Positions 46,234 to 54,800 of a stretch of 64,000 bases of DNA are shown here, in pieces. The DNA comes from Agrobacterium pusense (GTDB lineage: Bacteria; Pseudomonadota; Alphaproteobacteria; Rhizobiales; Rhizobiaceae), in the NCBI RefSeq assembly GCF_900102105.1, contig NZ_FNBB01000001.1, forward strand, positions 620,001 to 684,000. The letters are read 5' to 3'. Each line of letters starts with the position of its first letter. Position 1 is the stretch's first letter. The notes beneath the pieces are model-generated. The model was not told where the DNA came from. It saw only the letters and a list, made by a program, of their open reading frames with translations, and made no database searches. A program made the translations under genes and the position numbers.

Positions 46234-47808
46234 ATGAGCACTTTGGGCGCATATTTCCGCCTCGCAAGGGTTGGCTGGGTTCTCGTGCGCGAAGGCGTCG
46301 TCCTGGCCCTGCCGTCCGATGACCTGCCCGCTCCCGCGCAGGTGTTAAAAGCCCTGCTGAAGCCATTCGCCCGTAGCAAGGCGAAAAGAGCGCAGCGTAG
46401 CGATCGGCTGGCGGTGGCCGTCGAGCGGCTTGGACCGTCCTATGTGAAGATGGGTCAGTTTCTGGCCACCCGTCCGGATGTGGTGGGCGCGGAGTTCGCG
46501 GACGATCTCGCAAGCCTTCAGGACCGCATGGCCTTTTTCCCAGCCGCAGCCGCCAAAGCGAATATCGAGGGATCGCTCGGACGGCCGGTTTCGGAACTCT
46601 ACAGGGAATTTGGCGACCCGATCGCCGCCGCCTCCATCGCCCAGGTCCATCCGGCGATTGTGGATACGCCAAAGGGGCCACGCAAGGTTGCCGTGAAGGT
46701 GATCCGTCCCGGCGTGCGACAACGCTTCCAGAACGATCTCGAGGCGATGTATCTGATCGCCGACCTGCAACAGCGCTTTGTCCGCTCGGCCCGTCGTCTG
46801 CGCCCGGTCGAAGTGACGCGCACGCTGGAGCAGACCACCAAGATCGAGATGGATCTGCGGCTTGAGGCCGCCGCCCTTTCCGAGCTTGCGGAAAACACCA
46901 GGCAAGATCCCGGTTTTCGTGTTCCCGAAGTCGACTGGGAACGCACCGGTCGTGACGTCGTCACCATGGAGTGGATCGACGGCGTCAAGATGTCGGACAT
47001 TGAAGGCCTGAAGGCCGCCGGTCACGACCTGAACAAGCTCGCCGACACGCTAATCCAGTCCTTCCTGCGGCACACCCTGCGCGACGGTTTTTTCCATGCC
47101 GACATGCATCCCGGCAATCTTTTCGTCGATCCGCAGGGCATGATAGTCGCGGTCGATATGGGCATCGCCGGACGGCTCGGGAAAAAGGAGCGGCGGTTTC
47201 TCGCTGAAATCCTCTACGGCTTCATCACGCGCGATTACATGCGGGTGGCGGAAGTACATTTCGAGGCCGGTTACGTGCCGGGCCATCACGACATAGCGAG
47301 TTTCGCGCAGGCGATCCGCGCCATCGGCGAGCCAATTCACGGCCAGCCGGCCGAGACGATCTCCATGGGCAAGCTCCTGACCCTTCTCTTTGAAGTCACC
47401 GAGCTTTTCGACATGGAAACCCGGCCGGAACTCGTGATGCTGCAAAAGACCATGGTGGTGGTGGAAGGCGTGTCGCGTATGCTCAATCCGCGCTTCAACA
47501 TGTGGAAGGCGGCTGACCCTGTTGTCAGTGGCTGGATAAGGGACAATCTCGGCCCGAAACGTATCGTGACCGATCTGAAAGACGGCGTGAAGGCCGCCCT
47601 GAAGCTCGCCGAGGCAGCGCCAGAGATCGCCGCCAAGACGGAGAAGCTGCATTCGGAACTGATGTATATGAGCGAGCATGGCTTGCGCTTCGACGCGCAG
47701 ACCGCAGAAGCCATCGGCAGGGCAGAAGCGCGCCATACCAGATGGGGGCGGATAGCGCTGTGGGTTATTGCGCTGACGCTTGTCTTTATTGCCATCAAGG
47801 TAAGCTGA
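46234..47808 (+). CDS. ubiB: Ubiquinone biosynthesis protein UbiB (ABC1/ADCK kinase-like)
   Basis: A 524-residue atypical kinase-like protein needed for ubiquinone production. The KxGQ-type motif appears as YVKMGQFLATRPD, the Ala-rich loop as AAASIAQVHPA, the ATP Lys in KVAVKVIRPGV, the catalytic loop FFHADMHPGNLFVD and the DMG metal motif VAVDMGIAGR. The C-terminal hydrophobic segment (WGRIALWVIALTLVFIAIKV, about 504-523) anchors it. It is co-directional with ubiE. A weak hairpin follows the stop. Confidence 0.96.
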   Translation: MSTLGAYFRLARVGWVLVREGVVLALPSDDLPAPAQVLKALLKPFARSKAKRAQRSDRLAVAVERLGPSYVKMGQFLATRPDVVGAEFADDLASLQDRMAFFPAAAAKANIEGSLGRPVSELYREFGDPIAAASIAQVHPAIVDTPKGPRKVAVKVIRPGVRQRFQNDLEAMYLIADLQQRFVRSARRLRPVEVTRTLEQTTKIEMDLRLEAAALSELAENTRQDPGFRVPEVDWERTGRDVVTMEWIDGVKMSDIEGLKAAGHDLNKLADTLIQSFLRHTLRDGFFHADMHPGNLFVDPQGMIVAVDMGIAGRLGKKERRFLAEILYGFITRDYMRVAEVHFEAGYVPGHHDIASFAQAIRAIGEPIHGQPAETISMGKLLTLLFEVTELFDMETRPELVMLQKTMVVVEGVSRMLNPRFNMWKAADPVVSGWIRDNLGPKRIVTDLKDGVKAALKLAEAAPEIAAKTEKLHSELMYMSEHGLRFDAQTAEAIGRAEARHTRWGRIALWVIALTLVFIAIKVS

Positions 47809-47815
47809 ACATCTC

Positions 47816-47831
47816 GGCACGTTTCCGTGCC
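47816..47831 (+). terminator. Small hairpin after ubiB, weak terminator candidate
   Basis: GGCACG (47816-47821), TTTC loop, CGTGCC (47826-47831), followed by ATGTTTGTG with only a short T stretch. It lies 8 bases after the ubiB stop. Confidence 0.4.
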
Positions 47832-47968
47832 ATGTTTGTGTAACGTCTCGAGGTAATAAAGACCTGGCCTTTCCTCGGGTCAGGCAGTTGTGCGGGTAAG
47901 GGCTGCTTTGAAGCCGCGATAGTGCGCGGGTGCTAGAGACGGATGATGCCGGACGGGATTTGATTGTG

Positions 47969-48883
47969 ATGGCAAAAGTGCAGATACTGAAACAGACCCT
48001 CTCCTATTCTTCCTGGCCACTCGTCTTTGTTGGCGGCCTCGTGGGGTCATATTTCGCCTTCACGAGCAGCCATCCGATCGCGGCGTTTCTCAGTGTTTAT
48101 GCCTGCGCGGTTATCACTCTCTTTCTTCTCGAACGCTATATTCCCTATGAAGTCGAATGGCTCGAAGGGGATGGCGAGACAATGACGAGCATCGGCCACA
48201 CGCTTTTGACCAAGGGGCTGGTGCAACTTGCCGCCGCAGCATCGGCCATCTTCCCGATGCTGGCCGCGAACGTGCTCCAGCCGCTCGCGGCAATGCGCTT
48301 TGACCTGTGGCCATCGCATCTGCCAATGGTGGTGCAGGTCTCGCTTGCGGTAACGATTGCCGAATTCGGTCTCTACTGGGCCCATCGCATCGCGCATGAA
48401 ACCGTTTTTTTCTGGCGGTTCCATGCCCTGCATCACAGCGTCGTACGGCTATGGGTCGTCAATACCGGGCGGTTCCATGTGGCCGATTCCCTGTTCAAGA
48501 TCGCGCTCAGCCAGATTCCGCTTTATTTCATGGGTGCGCCGCTGCAGGTGTTCTGGTGGCTGGGTGCTGTGACCGCATTCATCGGTATCTTGACCCATTG
48601 CAATGTCGACATGAAAACGGGTGTGCTCGACTATGTCTTCAGCACGCCGCGCCTACATCGTTGGCACCATTCAAAACAGCTTCCGGAAGGCAATACCAAT
48701 TACGGCGAAAACCTCGTCATCTTCGATATTCTCTTTGGCTCCTACCATAACCCTGACCGACCCTCATCAACTGATATCGGCATCAAGGGTGAGATCGCCA
48801 AGGGGTTTTTGCCACAGCTCGTGCAGCCCTTCACCAAAGAAGGCGTCCGCCAGATCATCGGCAAGGACAAAAAGGTCAATTGA
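47969..48883 (+). CDS. olsE: Di-iron fatty-acid-hydroxylase family protein, probable ornithine-lipid hydroxylase OlsE
   Basis: A 304-residue membrane protein of the sterol-desaturase/fatty-acid-hydroxylase superfamily: four or more hydrophobic segments and the histidine clusters HRIAHE (HxxxH), FHALHHS (HxxHH) and HRWHHS (HxxHH). From memory, the A. tumefaciens gene just after ubiE-ubiB in this position encodes OlsE, which hydroxylates the ornithine head group; its presence with olsA and olsB fits. A sterol desaturase-like oxygenase for another lipid is possible. GTG 47930 opens the frame; ATG 47969 is chosen, neither with a strong RBS. It converges with mmcQ (9-base gap). Confidence 0.72.
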   Translation: MAKVQILKQTLSYSSWPLVFVGGLVGSYFAFTSSHPIAAFLSVYACAVITLFLLERYIPYEVEWLEGDGETMTSIGHTLLTKGLVQLAAAASAIFPMLAANVLQPLAAMRFDLWPSHLPMVVQVSLAVTIAEFGLYWAHRIAHETVFFWRFHALHHSVVRLWVVNTGRFHVADSLFKIALSQIPLYFMGAPLQVFWWLGAVTAFIGILTHCNVDMKTGVLDYVFSTPRLHRWHHSKQLPEGNTNYGENLVIFDILFGSYHNPDRPSSTDIGIKGEIAKGFLPQLVQPFTKEGVRQIIGKDKKVN

Positions 48884-48891
48884 AGCGGAAA

Positions 48892-49266
48892 TTATAGGGC
48901 GGGTGCGGGATCGATCACGATGCCCAGCTCGCCTCGCAGTTTTTTTGTCAGGCCGGCTGCCACAAGCTCATAGGAGCGGCGAACATAGTGCTCCACTTCT
49001 TCCCGTTCGAGCGGAGAATGATCGGCAATCGATATCCATTTGCGTTTCGCAAAATACGGCGCCTGGGCGATACCTTCGAGCGCAGTGAGGATTTCAAAGC
49101 TCTCCTCCGAGCATTTCACCACCAGCCGCCAGTCTTCCCGTTCGCCCAGCACGGCAAAGACCTTGTCGCCCACCTTGGCAACATGCGAATCCCATTGATC
49201 GACGAAACGCACGCCCGGCCATTCGCCAAGCATCCTGTCGAATGTCTTGCGATCAAAAATGGTCAT
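48892..49266 (-). CDS. MmcQ/YjbR-family protein
   Basis: A 124-residue protein of the MmcQ/YjbR fold (DUF419): MLGEWPGVRFVDQW, KVFAVLGERE, and SFEILTALEGIAQAPYFAKRKWI, with a C-terminal helix bearing YVRRSYELVAAGLTKKLR. Such small domains may bind DNA but have no firmly known job. Its ATG overlaps the coaBC stop by 4 bases, so it is coupled downstream of coaBC. It is convergent with olsE. Confidence 0.8.
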   Translation of the reverse strand: MTIFDRKTFDRMLGEWPGVRFVDQWDSHVAKVGDKVFAVLGEREDWRLVVKCSEESFEILTALEGIAQAPYFAKRKWISIADHSPLEREEVEHYVRRSYELVAAGLTKKLRGELGIVIDPAPAL

Positions 49267-50468
49267 GTGAGTTTCTCCGCGACAAAGGCTGCCAGACGTT
49301 TTGCCACTTCGGCCTTATCGAGATCCGGCCATGCCTCAACACCCTCAGCCGAAATGATTTTCACGCTGTTGCGGTCTCCACCCATGATTCCGGTTTGCGC
49401 CGAGACGTCATTGGCGACGATGTAGTCCGCGCCCTTGCGTTCCAGTTTGGCGCGACCGTTTTTTTCCACGTCCTGCGTTTCGGCAGCGAAGCCCACCACT
49501 AGCTTTGGACGGTTTTCATGGTGGCCGACGGTTTTGAGAATATCGGGATTTTCCGTCAGCTGGAGCGACGGCGGCGCATCACCTGGCTGTTTCTTGATCT
49601 TTTGTTCTGATGAACCCGCCACCCGCCAGTCGGCGACGGCGGCAACCATGACGGCGATATCCGCCGGCAGCCTTGAGATCACCGCGTCCCGCATTTCTTC
49701 GGCGCGCTCGATATGGATTACCGTCACACCGGCGGGATCAGCAATGGTCACCGGCCCGGAAACCAGCGTTACGTCTGCACCGAGTTCCGCGAGAGCCGCT
49801 GCAATCGCATGGCCCTGCTTGCCCGATGAACGGTTGGCGATGTAGCGCACGGGATCGATCGGCTCATGCGTAGGGCCGGAGGTCACGATCGCCGTCTTGC
49901 CCTTCAGGGGCTTCGTCCCCCCATCCAGCAGCGCTTCAACGGCTTGGACGATCTGTAAAGGCTCCGCCATTCGGCCGAGACCAGCCTCCCCCTTCTCAGC
50001 CATCTCGCCGGCCATTGGTCCGACGAAAAACACACCGTCTTTCTTCAGCGTATCGACATTGCGCATTGTTGGCTTTGCCGACCACATTTTTGGGTTCATC
50101 GCCGGCGCAACCAGCACCTTGCGGTCGGTCGCAAGAAGGACCGCCGAAGCTAGATCATCGGCCAAACCATGTGCCATCTTCGCCATGAGATCGGCGGTGG
50201 CGGGCGCCACCAGCACGAGATCGCAATCGCGCGCCAGCCTGATATGACCGACATCCTGCTCGTCCTGCCGTGAAAAAAGCTCCGTGAAAACATGGGTGGC
50301 AGACAATGCACCAACGGCGAGCGGGGTGATAAATTCCTGCGCGCCTTTCGTCATGACAGGCGTAACCTTTGCGCCGCGCTCTTTCAGACGGCGGATGAGG
50401 TCGAGGCTCTTATAGGCCGCGATGCCGCCTGATATGATGAGGAGAATATGTTTGTCTGAAAGCGTCAT
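49263..50468 (-). CDS. coaBC: Bifunctional phosphopantothenoylcysteine decarboxylase/synthetase
   Basis: A 401-residue fusion for two coenzyme A steps. The N-terminal flavin decarboxylase domain (1-180) begins ILLIISGGIAAYKSLDLIRRL and has APATADLMAKMAHGLADDL and PAMNPKMW (the active-site cap). The C-terminal synthetase domain (about 190-401) begins AIVTSGPTHEPIDPVRYI and contains NRSSGKQGHAIA. Length is standard. It is followed by mmcQ with a 4-base overlap. Its upstream gap (50469-50639) contains three inverted repeats. Confidence 0.97.
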   Translation of the reverse strand: MTLSDKHILLIISGGIAAYKSLDLIRRLKERGAKVTPVMTKGAQEFITPLAVGALSATHVFTELFSRQDEQDVGHIRLARDCDLVLVAPATADLMAKMAHGLADDLASAVLLATDRKVLVAPAMNPKMWSAKPTMRNVDTLKKDGVFFVGPMAGEMAEKGEAGLGRMAEPLQIVQAVEALLDGGTKPLKGKTAIVTSGPTHEPIDPVRYIANRSSGKQGHAIAAALAELGADVTLVSGPVTIADPAGVTVIHIERAEEMRDAVISRLPADIAVMVAAVADWRVAGSSEQKIKKQPGDAPPSLQLTENPDILKTVGHHENRPKLVVGFAAETQDVEKNGRAKLERKGADYIVANDVSAQTGIMGGDRNSVKIISAEGVEAWPDLDKAEVAKRLAAFVAEKLT

Positions 50469-50480
50469 GATGCCGGACCA

Positions 50481-50502
50481 GTTTCCCGTTTCAGCGGGAA
50501 AC
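50481..50502. repeat. Perfect 8-bp inverted repeat upstream of coaBC
   Basis: GTTTCCCG (50481-50488) and CGGGAAAC (50495-50502), 6-base loop. It lies 13 bases upstream of the coaBC start on the minus strand, so it would overlap or flank the ribosome-binding region of the mRNA. Confidence 0.7.
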
Positions 50503-50544
50503 TAGAGCATTTTCGGTGAAAACGTAATCACCTTCAATGCTCTA
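50503..50544. repeat. Inverted repeat TAGAGCATT/AATGCTCTA
   Basis: TAGAGCATT (50503-50511) and AATGCTCTA (50536-50544) are exact 9-mers with 24 bases between (TTCGGTGAAAAC...). Adjacent to both the 50481 repeat and the 50559 element. It looks like a second member of the mosaic-repeat family. Confidence 0.7.
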
Positions 50545-50558
50545 GCTCTTTGTTTTCC

Positions 50559-50603
50559 GCATTTCCGGACGGAAAACCGCTTGCGCATTTTTCCTGAAAA
50601 TGC
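50559..50603. repeat. Dispersed palindromic repeat, copy C (coaBC/prfC)
   Basis: 45 bases: GCATTTCCGGACGGAAAACC, then GCTTGCGCA, ending TTTTTCCTGAAAATGC. It shares the TTCCGGACG-AAAACCGC core with copies A and B, and its two halves are complementary over CATTT...AAATG and GGAAAA/TTTTCC. It lies 36 bases after the prfC stop on the prfC mRNA. Confidence 0.78.
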
Positions 50604-50639
50604 TCCGCCCTTGGCATACAAAGTGCAACCCGGCCGATA

Positions 50640-52223
50640 TCACGCCGCCTTGGCGACGTGATATTCCTTGATCGCAACCATCTTGATCGCGGGGAAACGC
50701 TCGGATTCATAACGCAGCGAAAAGGAATCCTGCGCCAGAAATACCGGATCGCCATCCAGGTCGCGGGCGATATCGCCACGCTTGACGTTGAGGAACTTGT
50801 CCATTTCTGCCGGCTGATCGGACGAAATCCAGCGGCAGACCGAGAAGCGCGACATTTCGAAGGAAACCGGCAGGCCATATTCGCCCATCAGCCGTTCCTT
50901 CAACACGTCAAGCTGCAGCGCACCGACGACGCCGACGATGGCTGGCGAGCCGTCTTCCGGCGAAAAGAGCTGCACGACGCCCTCTTCCGCCATTTGCTGA
51001 AGGGCTTCCTTCAGCTTCTTCGCCTTCATCGCATCTTCCAGACGCACACGGCGCAGGATTTCCGGCGAGAAGTTCGGCACACCCTGGAACACGAGGTTTT
51101 CACCCTCGGTCAGCGTATCGCCGATGCGGAGCGTGCCGTGGTTCGGAATGCCGACCACATCACCTGCAAAGGCTGTGTCAGCCAGCTGGCGTTGCGAGGC
51201 GAAGAAGAATTGCGGCGCGGTGAGCCCCATCTGCTTGCCGGTGCGTGACAGGCGCGCCTTCATGCCGCGCTCCAGCCTGCCGGAGCAGATGCGGGCAAAG
51301 GCGATACGGTCGCGGTGGTTCGGGTCCATATTGGCCTGAATCTTGAAGACGAAGGCAGTCATTTTGTCTTCGGCCGCATGCACGGTGCGGGTATCCGCCA
51401 CCTGATCGCGCGGCGGCGGTGCGAAATCACCGAGCGCATTGATAAGGTCACGCACACCGAAATTGCGCAGCGCCGAACCGAAGAAGACCGGCGTCATATG
51501 ACCTTCGAGGAAAGCCTGCCGATCGAAGGGACGGCAGGCTTCCATCGCCAGTTCCGTTTCTTCGATGAAAGCATCGCGCTCATTTTCCGGCAGTCGATCC
51601 GCCACCGCCTGCGGACCGTTAACCTTCATGGCCTCCACCTGCGTGTCGACGCCACGGAACGTGCTGTCGGCAAGATGATAGGCGCCGCAGAAGGTTTTGG
51701 CGCGGCCCACCGGCCAGGTGATCGGCGCCGTATCGAGCGCCAGCTTCTCCTCCACCTCGTCCAGTATCTCGAAGGGGTCGCGGCTTTCGCGGTCCATCTT
51801 GTTGATGAAGGTGATGATCGGAATATCGCGCATGCGGCAGACTTCGAACAGCTTCAGCGTGCGCGGCTCGATACCCTTGGCGGCGTCGATGACCATGATC
51901 GCCGCATCCACGGCCGTCAGCGTACGATAGGTATCGTCGGCGAAATCTTCGTGGCCGGGCGTATCGAGGATGTTGAAGACGCGGTCGTTATATTCGAAAG
52001 TCATGACCGACGTGACGACCGAAATGCCGCGCTCGCGCTCGATCTTCATCCAGTCCGAACGGGTCTGGATGCGGTCCTTTTTCGCCTTCACCTCACCGGC
52101 AAGCTGGATTGCTCCGCCGAACAGCAGCAGCTTTTCGGTGAGCGTGGTTTTACCCGCGTCCGGGTGCGCGATAATAGCAAAGGTGCGGCGGCGGGAGACC
52201 GCCTCGGCAAGTGTTTCGGCCAT
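50640..52223 (-). CDS. prfC: Peptide chain release factor 3
   Basis: A 527-residue translational GTPase that recycles RF1/RF2 after termination. GTPase motifs: AHPDAGKTTLTEKLL (G1), DTPGHEDF (G3), NKMDRE (G4). The RF3-specific YNDRVFNIL and TRSDWMKIERERGIS follow the first helix. The frame is open further to 52790, but that part is antisense to dut; ATG 52223 gives MAETLAEAVSRRRTFAI, the family start. It is divergent from dut. Confidence 0.97.
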   Translation of the reverse strand: MAETLAEAVSRRRTFAIIAHPDAGKTTLTEKLLLFGGAIQLAGEVKAKKDRIQTRSDWMKIERERGISVVTSVMTFEYNDRVFNILDTPGHEDFADDTYRTLTAVDAAIMVIDAAKGIEPRTLKLFEVCRMRDIPIITFINKMDRESRDPFEILDEVEEKLALDTAPITWPVGRAKTFCGAYHLADSTFRGVDTQVEAMKVNGPQAVADRLPENERDAFIEETELAMEACRPFDRQAFLEGHMTPVFFGSALRNFGVRDLINALGDFAPPPRDQVADTRTVHAAEDKMTAFVFKIQANMDPNHRDRIAFARICSGRLERGMKARLSRTGKQMGLTAPQFFFASQRQLADTAFAGDVVGIPNHGTLRIGDTLTEGENLVFQGVPNFSPEILRRVRLEDAMKAKKLKEALQQMAEEGVVQLFSPEDGSPAIVGVVGALQLDVLKERLMGEYGLPVSFEMSRFSVCRWISSDQPAEMDKFLNVKRGDIARDLDGDPVFLAQDSFSLRYESERFPAIKMVAIKEYHVAKAA

Positions 52224-52313
52224 CTGACAAATCCTGTGGAATTGCGGGGTATCTAGCGTTTCAGGCCCGGTTTTGCAATTGACCTTGCCGCGATCTCGGC
52301 AAACTAATGCCGC

Positions 52314-52784
52314 ATGACCGTTCAAAACAACAATCTGCCTCCTCTTCGTCTCGCCCGCCTCGCCCACGGTGCGGGCCTTGAACTCCCCTCTTACGAGACC
52401 GGTGGCGCCGCCGGCATGGACCTGCGTGCAGCTGTGTCCGTGGGTGAGCCGTTGACCCTGAAACCCGGTGAACGGGCGCTGGTGCCGACCGGCTTCGTGT
52501 TCGAAGTTCCCGCCGGATATGAGGCGCAAATCCGCCCCCGCTCCGGCCTTGCCATCAAGAACGGCATCACCTGCCTCAATTCCCCGGGCACGGTGGACAG
52601 CGATTATCGCGGTGAGGTGAAAGTCATCCTCGCCAATCTCGGTCAGGACGATTTCGTCGTCGAGCGCGGCATGCGTATTGCACAGATGGTCGTCGCGCCC
52701 GTGACGCAGGTGACTGTTGTCGAAGTGATGGAGACCTCGCAGACGGCACGGGGCGTCGGCGGTTTCGGCTCTACCGGCGTTTAG
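52314..52784 (+). CDS. dut: dUTP pyrophosphatase
   Basis: A 156-residue trimeric dUTPase that keeps uracil out of DNA and supplies dUMP. The five family motifs are visible: AGMDLRAAV (1), [10 protein letters not shown] (2), [17 protein letters not shown] (3), [10 protein letters not shown] (4) and [11 protein letters not shown] (5, the C-terminal arm). It begins 90 bases from the divergent prfC start. Confidence 0.97.
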   Translation: MTVQNNNLPPLRLARLAHGAGLELPSYETGGAAGMDLRAAVSVGEPLTLKPGERALVPTGFVFEVPAGYEAQIRPRSGLAIKNGITCLNSPGTVDSDYRGEVKVILANLGQDDFVVERGMRIAQMVVAPVTQVTVVEVMETSQTARGVGGFGSTGV

Positions 52785-52871
52785 CGACACCGCTGGTGCA
52801 GAGGAGCGGACTGATTGTCTTTGCCCGGCATTTTCGCTATGGATCTGGCGGATTTTCAGGGAAACACGATC

Positions 52872-53489
52872 ATGACGCTGACCACCCTATTCGCTTATGC
52901 CACCGCTCTCTTCATCGCTGCCGCCATTCCCGGCCCCGGCATGACGGCAATCGTGGCGCGGGCGCTGGGTTCGGGCTTTCGGGAAACCTTTTTTATGGGT
53001 CTCGGGCTGGTGCTTGGCGACATGATCTATCTGACCGCTGTGATCCTGGGGCTGGCCTTCGTCGCGCAGACCTTTCAGGAGGCCTTCATGGTCCTGAAAT
53101 TTGCAGGTGCGGCCTATCTTCTCTATATCGCCTGGAAGCTCTGGACCGCCGGTCTCTTGCCGCAGGACCTGAAGGCGAAGAAGAGCACCAGCATGTCCAT
53201 GTCCTTCCTGTCCGGCCTGCTGATTACCCTCGGCAATCCAAAAACCATGCTTTTTTATGTGGCGCTGGTGCCGACGCTGATCGACATCCGCATGATCGGC
53301 CCTTCGGAATATGCAACGCTTCTTGCCATCACCTTTGTCGTGCTGATGGCGGTTCTCCTGCCTTACATCCTGCTTGCGGCCAAAGCGCGCAACCTCCTGA
53401 AAAGACCGAGCGCCTTGACAATTCTCAACCGCACCGCGGCGGGCATTCTGGCTGGAACGGCAACGATGATCGCCATCCGCAGCACGTAA
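52872..53489 (+). CDS. LysE/RhtB-family amino-acid exporter
   Basis: A 205-residue protein with about six hydrophobic segments and the family marks PGPGMTAIVARALGSGFRE and FAGAAYLLYIAWKLW, then SFLSGLLITLGNPKTMLFY. It would export amino acids or related metabolites; the substrate is not readable. ATG 52872 has AGGGA 9 bases upstream, while the earlier frame start (52815) is TTG and not membrane-like. It sits between dut and cysK in the same direction; a cysteine or amino-acid overflow role is only a guess. Confidence 0.9.
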   Translation: MTLTTLFAYATALFIAAAIPGPGMTAIVARALGSGFRETFFMGLGLVLGDMIYLTAVILGLAFVAQTFQEAFMVLKFAGAAYLLYIAWKLWTAGLLPQDLKAKKSTSMSMSFLSGLLITLGNPKTMLFYVALVPTLIDIRMIGPSEYATLLAITFVVLMAVLLPYILLAAKARNLLKRPSALTILNRTAAGILAGTATMIAIRST

Positions 53490-53552
53490 AACAAATTCGT
53501 GCATTTCCGCGATCTGGCGTGAAATTATTCCCGCAATTCACGGATATTAGGA

Positions 53553-53562
53553 CGAACGTTCG
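53553..53562 (+). promoter_or_regulatory. Perfect 10-bp palindrome upstream of cysK
   Basis: CGAACGTTCG, 69-78 bases before the cysK ATG, with GGA to the left and CTAGC to the right. No sulfur regulator site is recognised. A TetR-like or other small-repressor operator is possible. Confidence 0.35.
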
Positions 53563-53630
53563 CTAGCTTGCGGAGGTTATTGCTCCTATTCTGCCGCTCA
53601 AATCTTGCGGTCTTTACACAGGAGAGCATC

Positions 53631-54599
53631 ATGCCGGAAGCCAGAAAGCCCGGACGCGGACGCGTCTATTCCTCGATTACGGAAACAATCGGCGATACAC
53701 CGATCGTGCGGCTCGACAAGCTGGCGAAGGAAAAAGGCGTGAAGGCCAATCTTCTTGCCAAGCTCGAATTTTTCAATCCCATCGCTTCGGTGAAGGACCG
53801 CATCGGCGTCGCCATGATTGAAGCTCTGGAAGCCCAGGGCAAGATTACGCCCGGAAAGACGACGCTGGTGGAACCGACCTCCGGTAATACGGGGATTGCG
53901 CTCGCCTTCGCTGCCGCCGCGAAAGGCTACAAGCTGATCCTGACCATGCCTGAAACCATGTCGGTCGAGCGTCGGAAAATGCTGGCTCTCCTGGGCGCGG
54001 AACTGGTGCTGACCGAAGGCCCGAAGGGCATGAAGGGCGCCATCGCCAAGGCGCAGGAACTGGCAGAAACCCTGCCTGACGCCATCATTCCGCAGCAGTT
54101 TGAGAACCCCGCCAATCCGGAGATCCACCGCAAGACGACGGCTGAAGAAATCTGGAACGACACCGAAGGCACGGTTGATATTTTGGTCTCGGGTATCGGC
54201 ACCGGCGGCACGATCACCGGCACGGGTCAGGTTCTGAAATCCCGCAAGCCCGAGGTGAAGGTGATTGCGGTGGAGCCCGCCGACAGCCCTGTTCTTTCCG
54301 GTGGCAACCCCGGCCCCCACAAAATTCAGGGCATCGGCGCCGGTTTTGCCCCCGCCATTCTCGACACCGGCATTTATGACGAGATCGTCACCGTCACCAA
54401 TGATGAGGCTTTCGAAACCGCGCGTCTGGCGGCGAGGCTGGAAGGCGTGCCCGTTGGCATCTCCTCGGGTGCGGCGCTGGCGGCGGCAATCAAGGTCGGT
54501 GCGCGTGAGGAAAATGCCGGCAAGAACATTGTCATCATCATTCCCTCCTTCGCGGAACGTTATCTTTCGACAGCACTTTTCGAAGGGCTTGGGCTCTAG
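53631..54599 (+). CDS. cysK: Cysteine synthase A (O-acetylserine sulfhydrylase)
   Basis: A 322-residue PLP enzyme joining O-acetylserine and sulfide. The PLP lysine is in [11 protein letters not shown], the substrate loop in [12 protein letters not shown], and the phosphate-binding [12 protein letters not shown]. Length fits CysK (about 320) rather than CysM. The frame opens at 53568; ATG 53631 follows AGGAG at 6 bases. A hairpin lies downstream at 54641. It converges with comM. Confidence 0.95.
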   Translation: MPEARKPGRGRVYSSITETIGDTPIVRLDKLAKEKGVKANLLAKLEFFNPIASVKDRIGVAMIEALEAQGKITPGKTTLVEPTSGNTGIALAFAAAAKGYKLILTMPETMSVERRKMLALLGAELVLTEGPKGMKGAIAKAQELAETLPDAIIPQQFENPANPEIHRKTTAEEIWNDTEGTVDILVSGIGTGGTITGTGQVLKSRKPEVKVIAVEPADSPVLSGGNPGPHKIQGIGAGFAPAILDTGIYDEIVTVTNDEAFETARLAARLEGVPVGISSGAALAAAIKVGAREENAGKNIVIIIPSFAERYLSTALFEGLGL

Positions 54600-54640
54600 C
54601 CCCTTCTCGGCACCCGGTTGCGGAAGAGCGAATATTTGAC

Positions 54641-54664
54641 GTGCCGCCTGTTTGCCGGCGGCAC
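54641..54664 (+). terminator. Hairpin after cysK, possible terminator
   Basis: GTGCCGCC (54641-54648) and GGCGGCAC (54657-54664), perfect 8-bp GC-rich stem, 8-base loop, followed by TTCCGTTTC. T-content is modest. It lies in the 201-base convergent gap with comM. Confidence 0.55.
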
Positions 54665-54800
54665 TTCCGTTTCAAGGCCCCCTCATTCGGCCCATCAGCT
54701 ACCGAGCTGTCCAAACAGCATTTTACCCGTCATTCCCGGAACCGCCTGATTGACCGGCAGGCATAAGCGTCCTTCCCAGACAAAGTGCCCTTAGCTGGTT

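Noticed and set aside
52224-52790. N-terminal extension of prfC to 52790
   Set aside because: This part is antisense to dut and shows no family similarity; RF3 starts at 52223.
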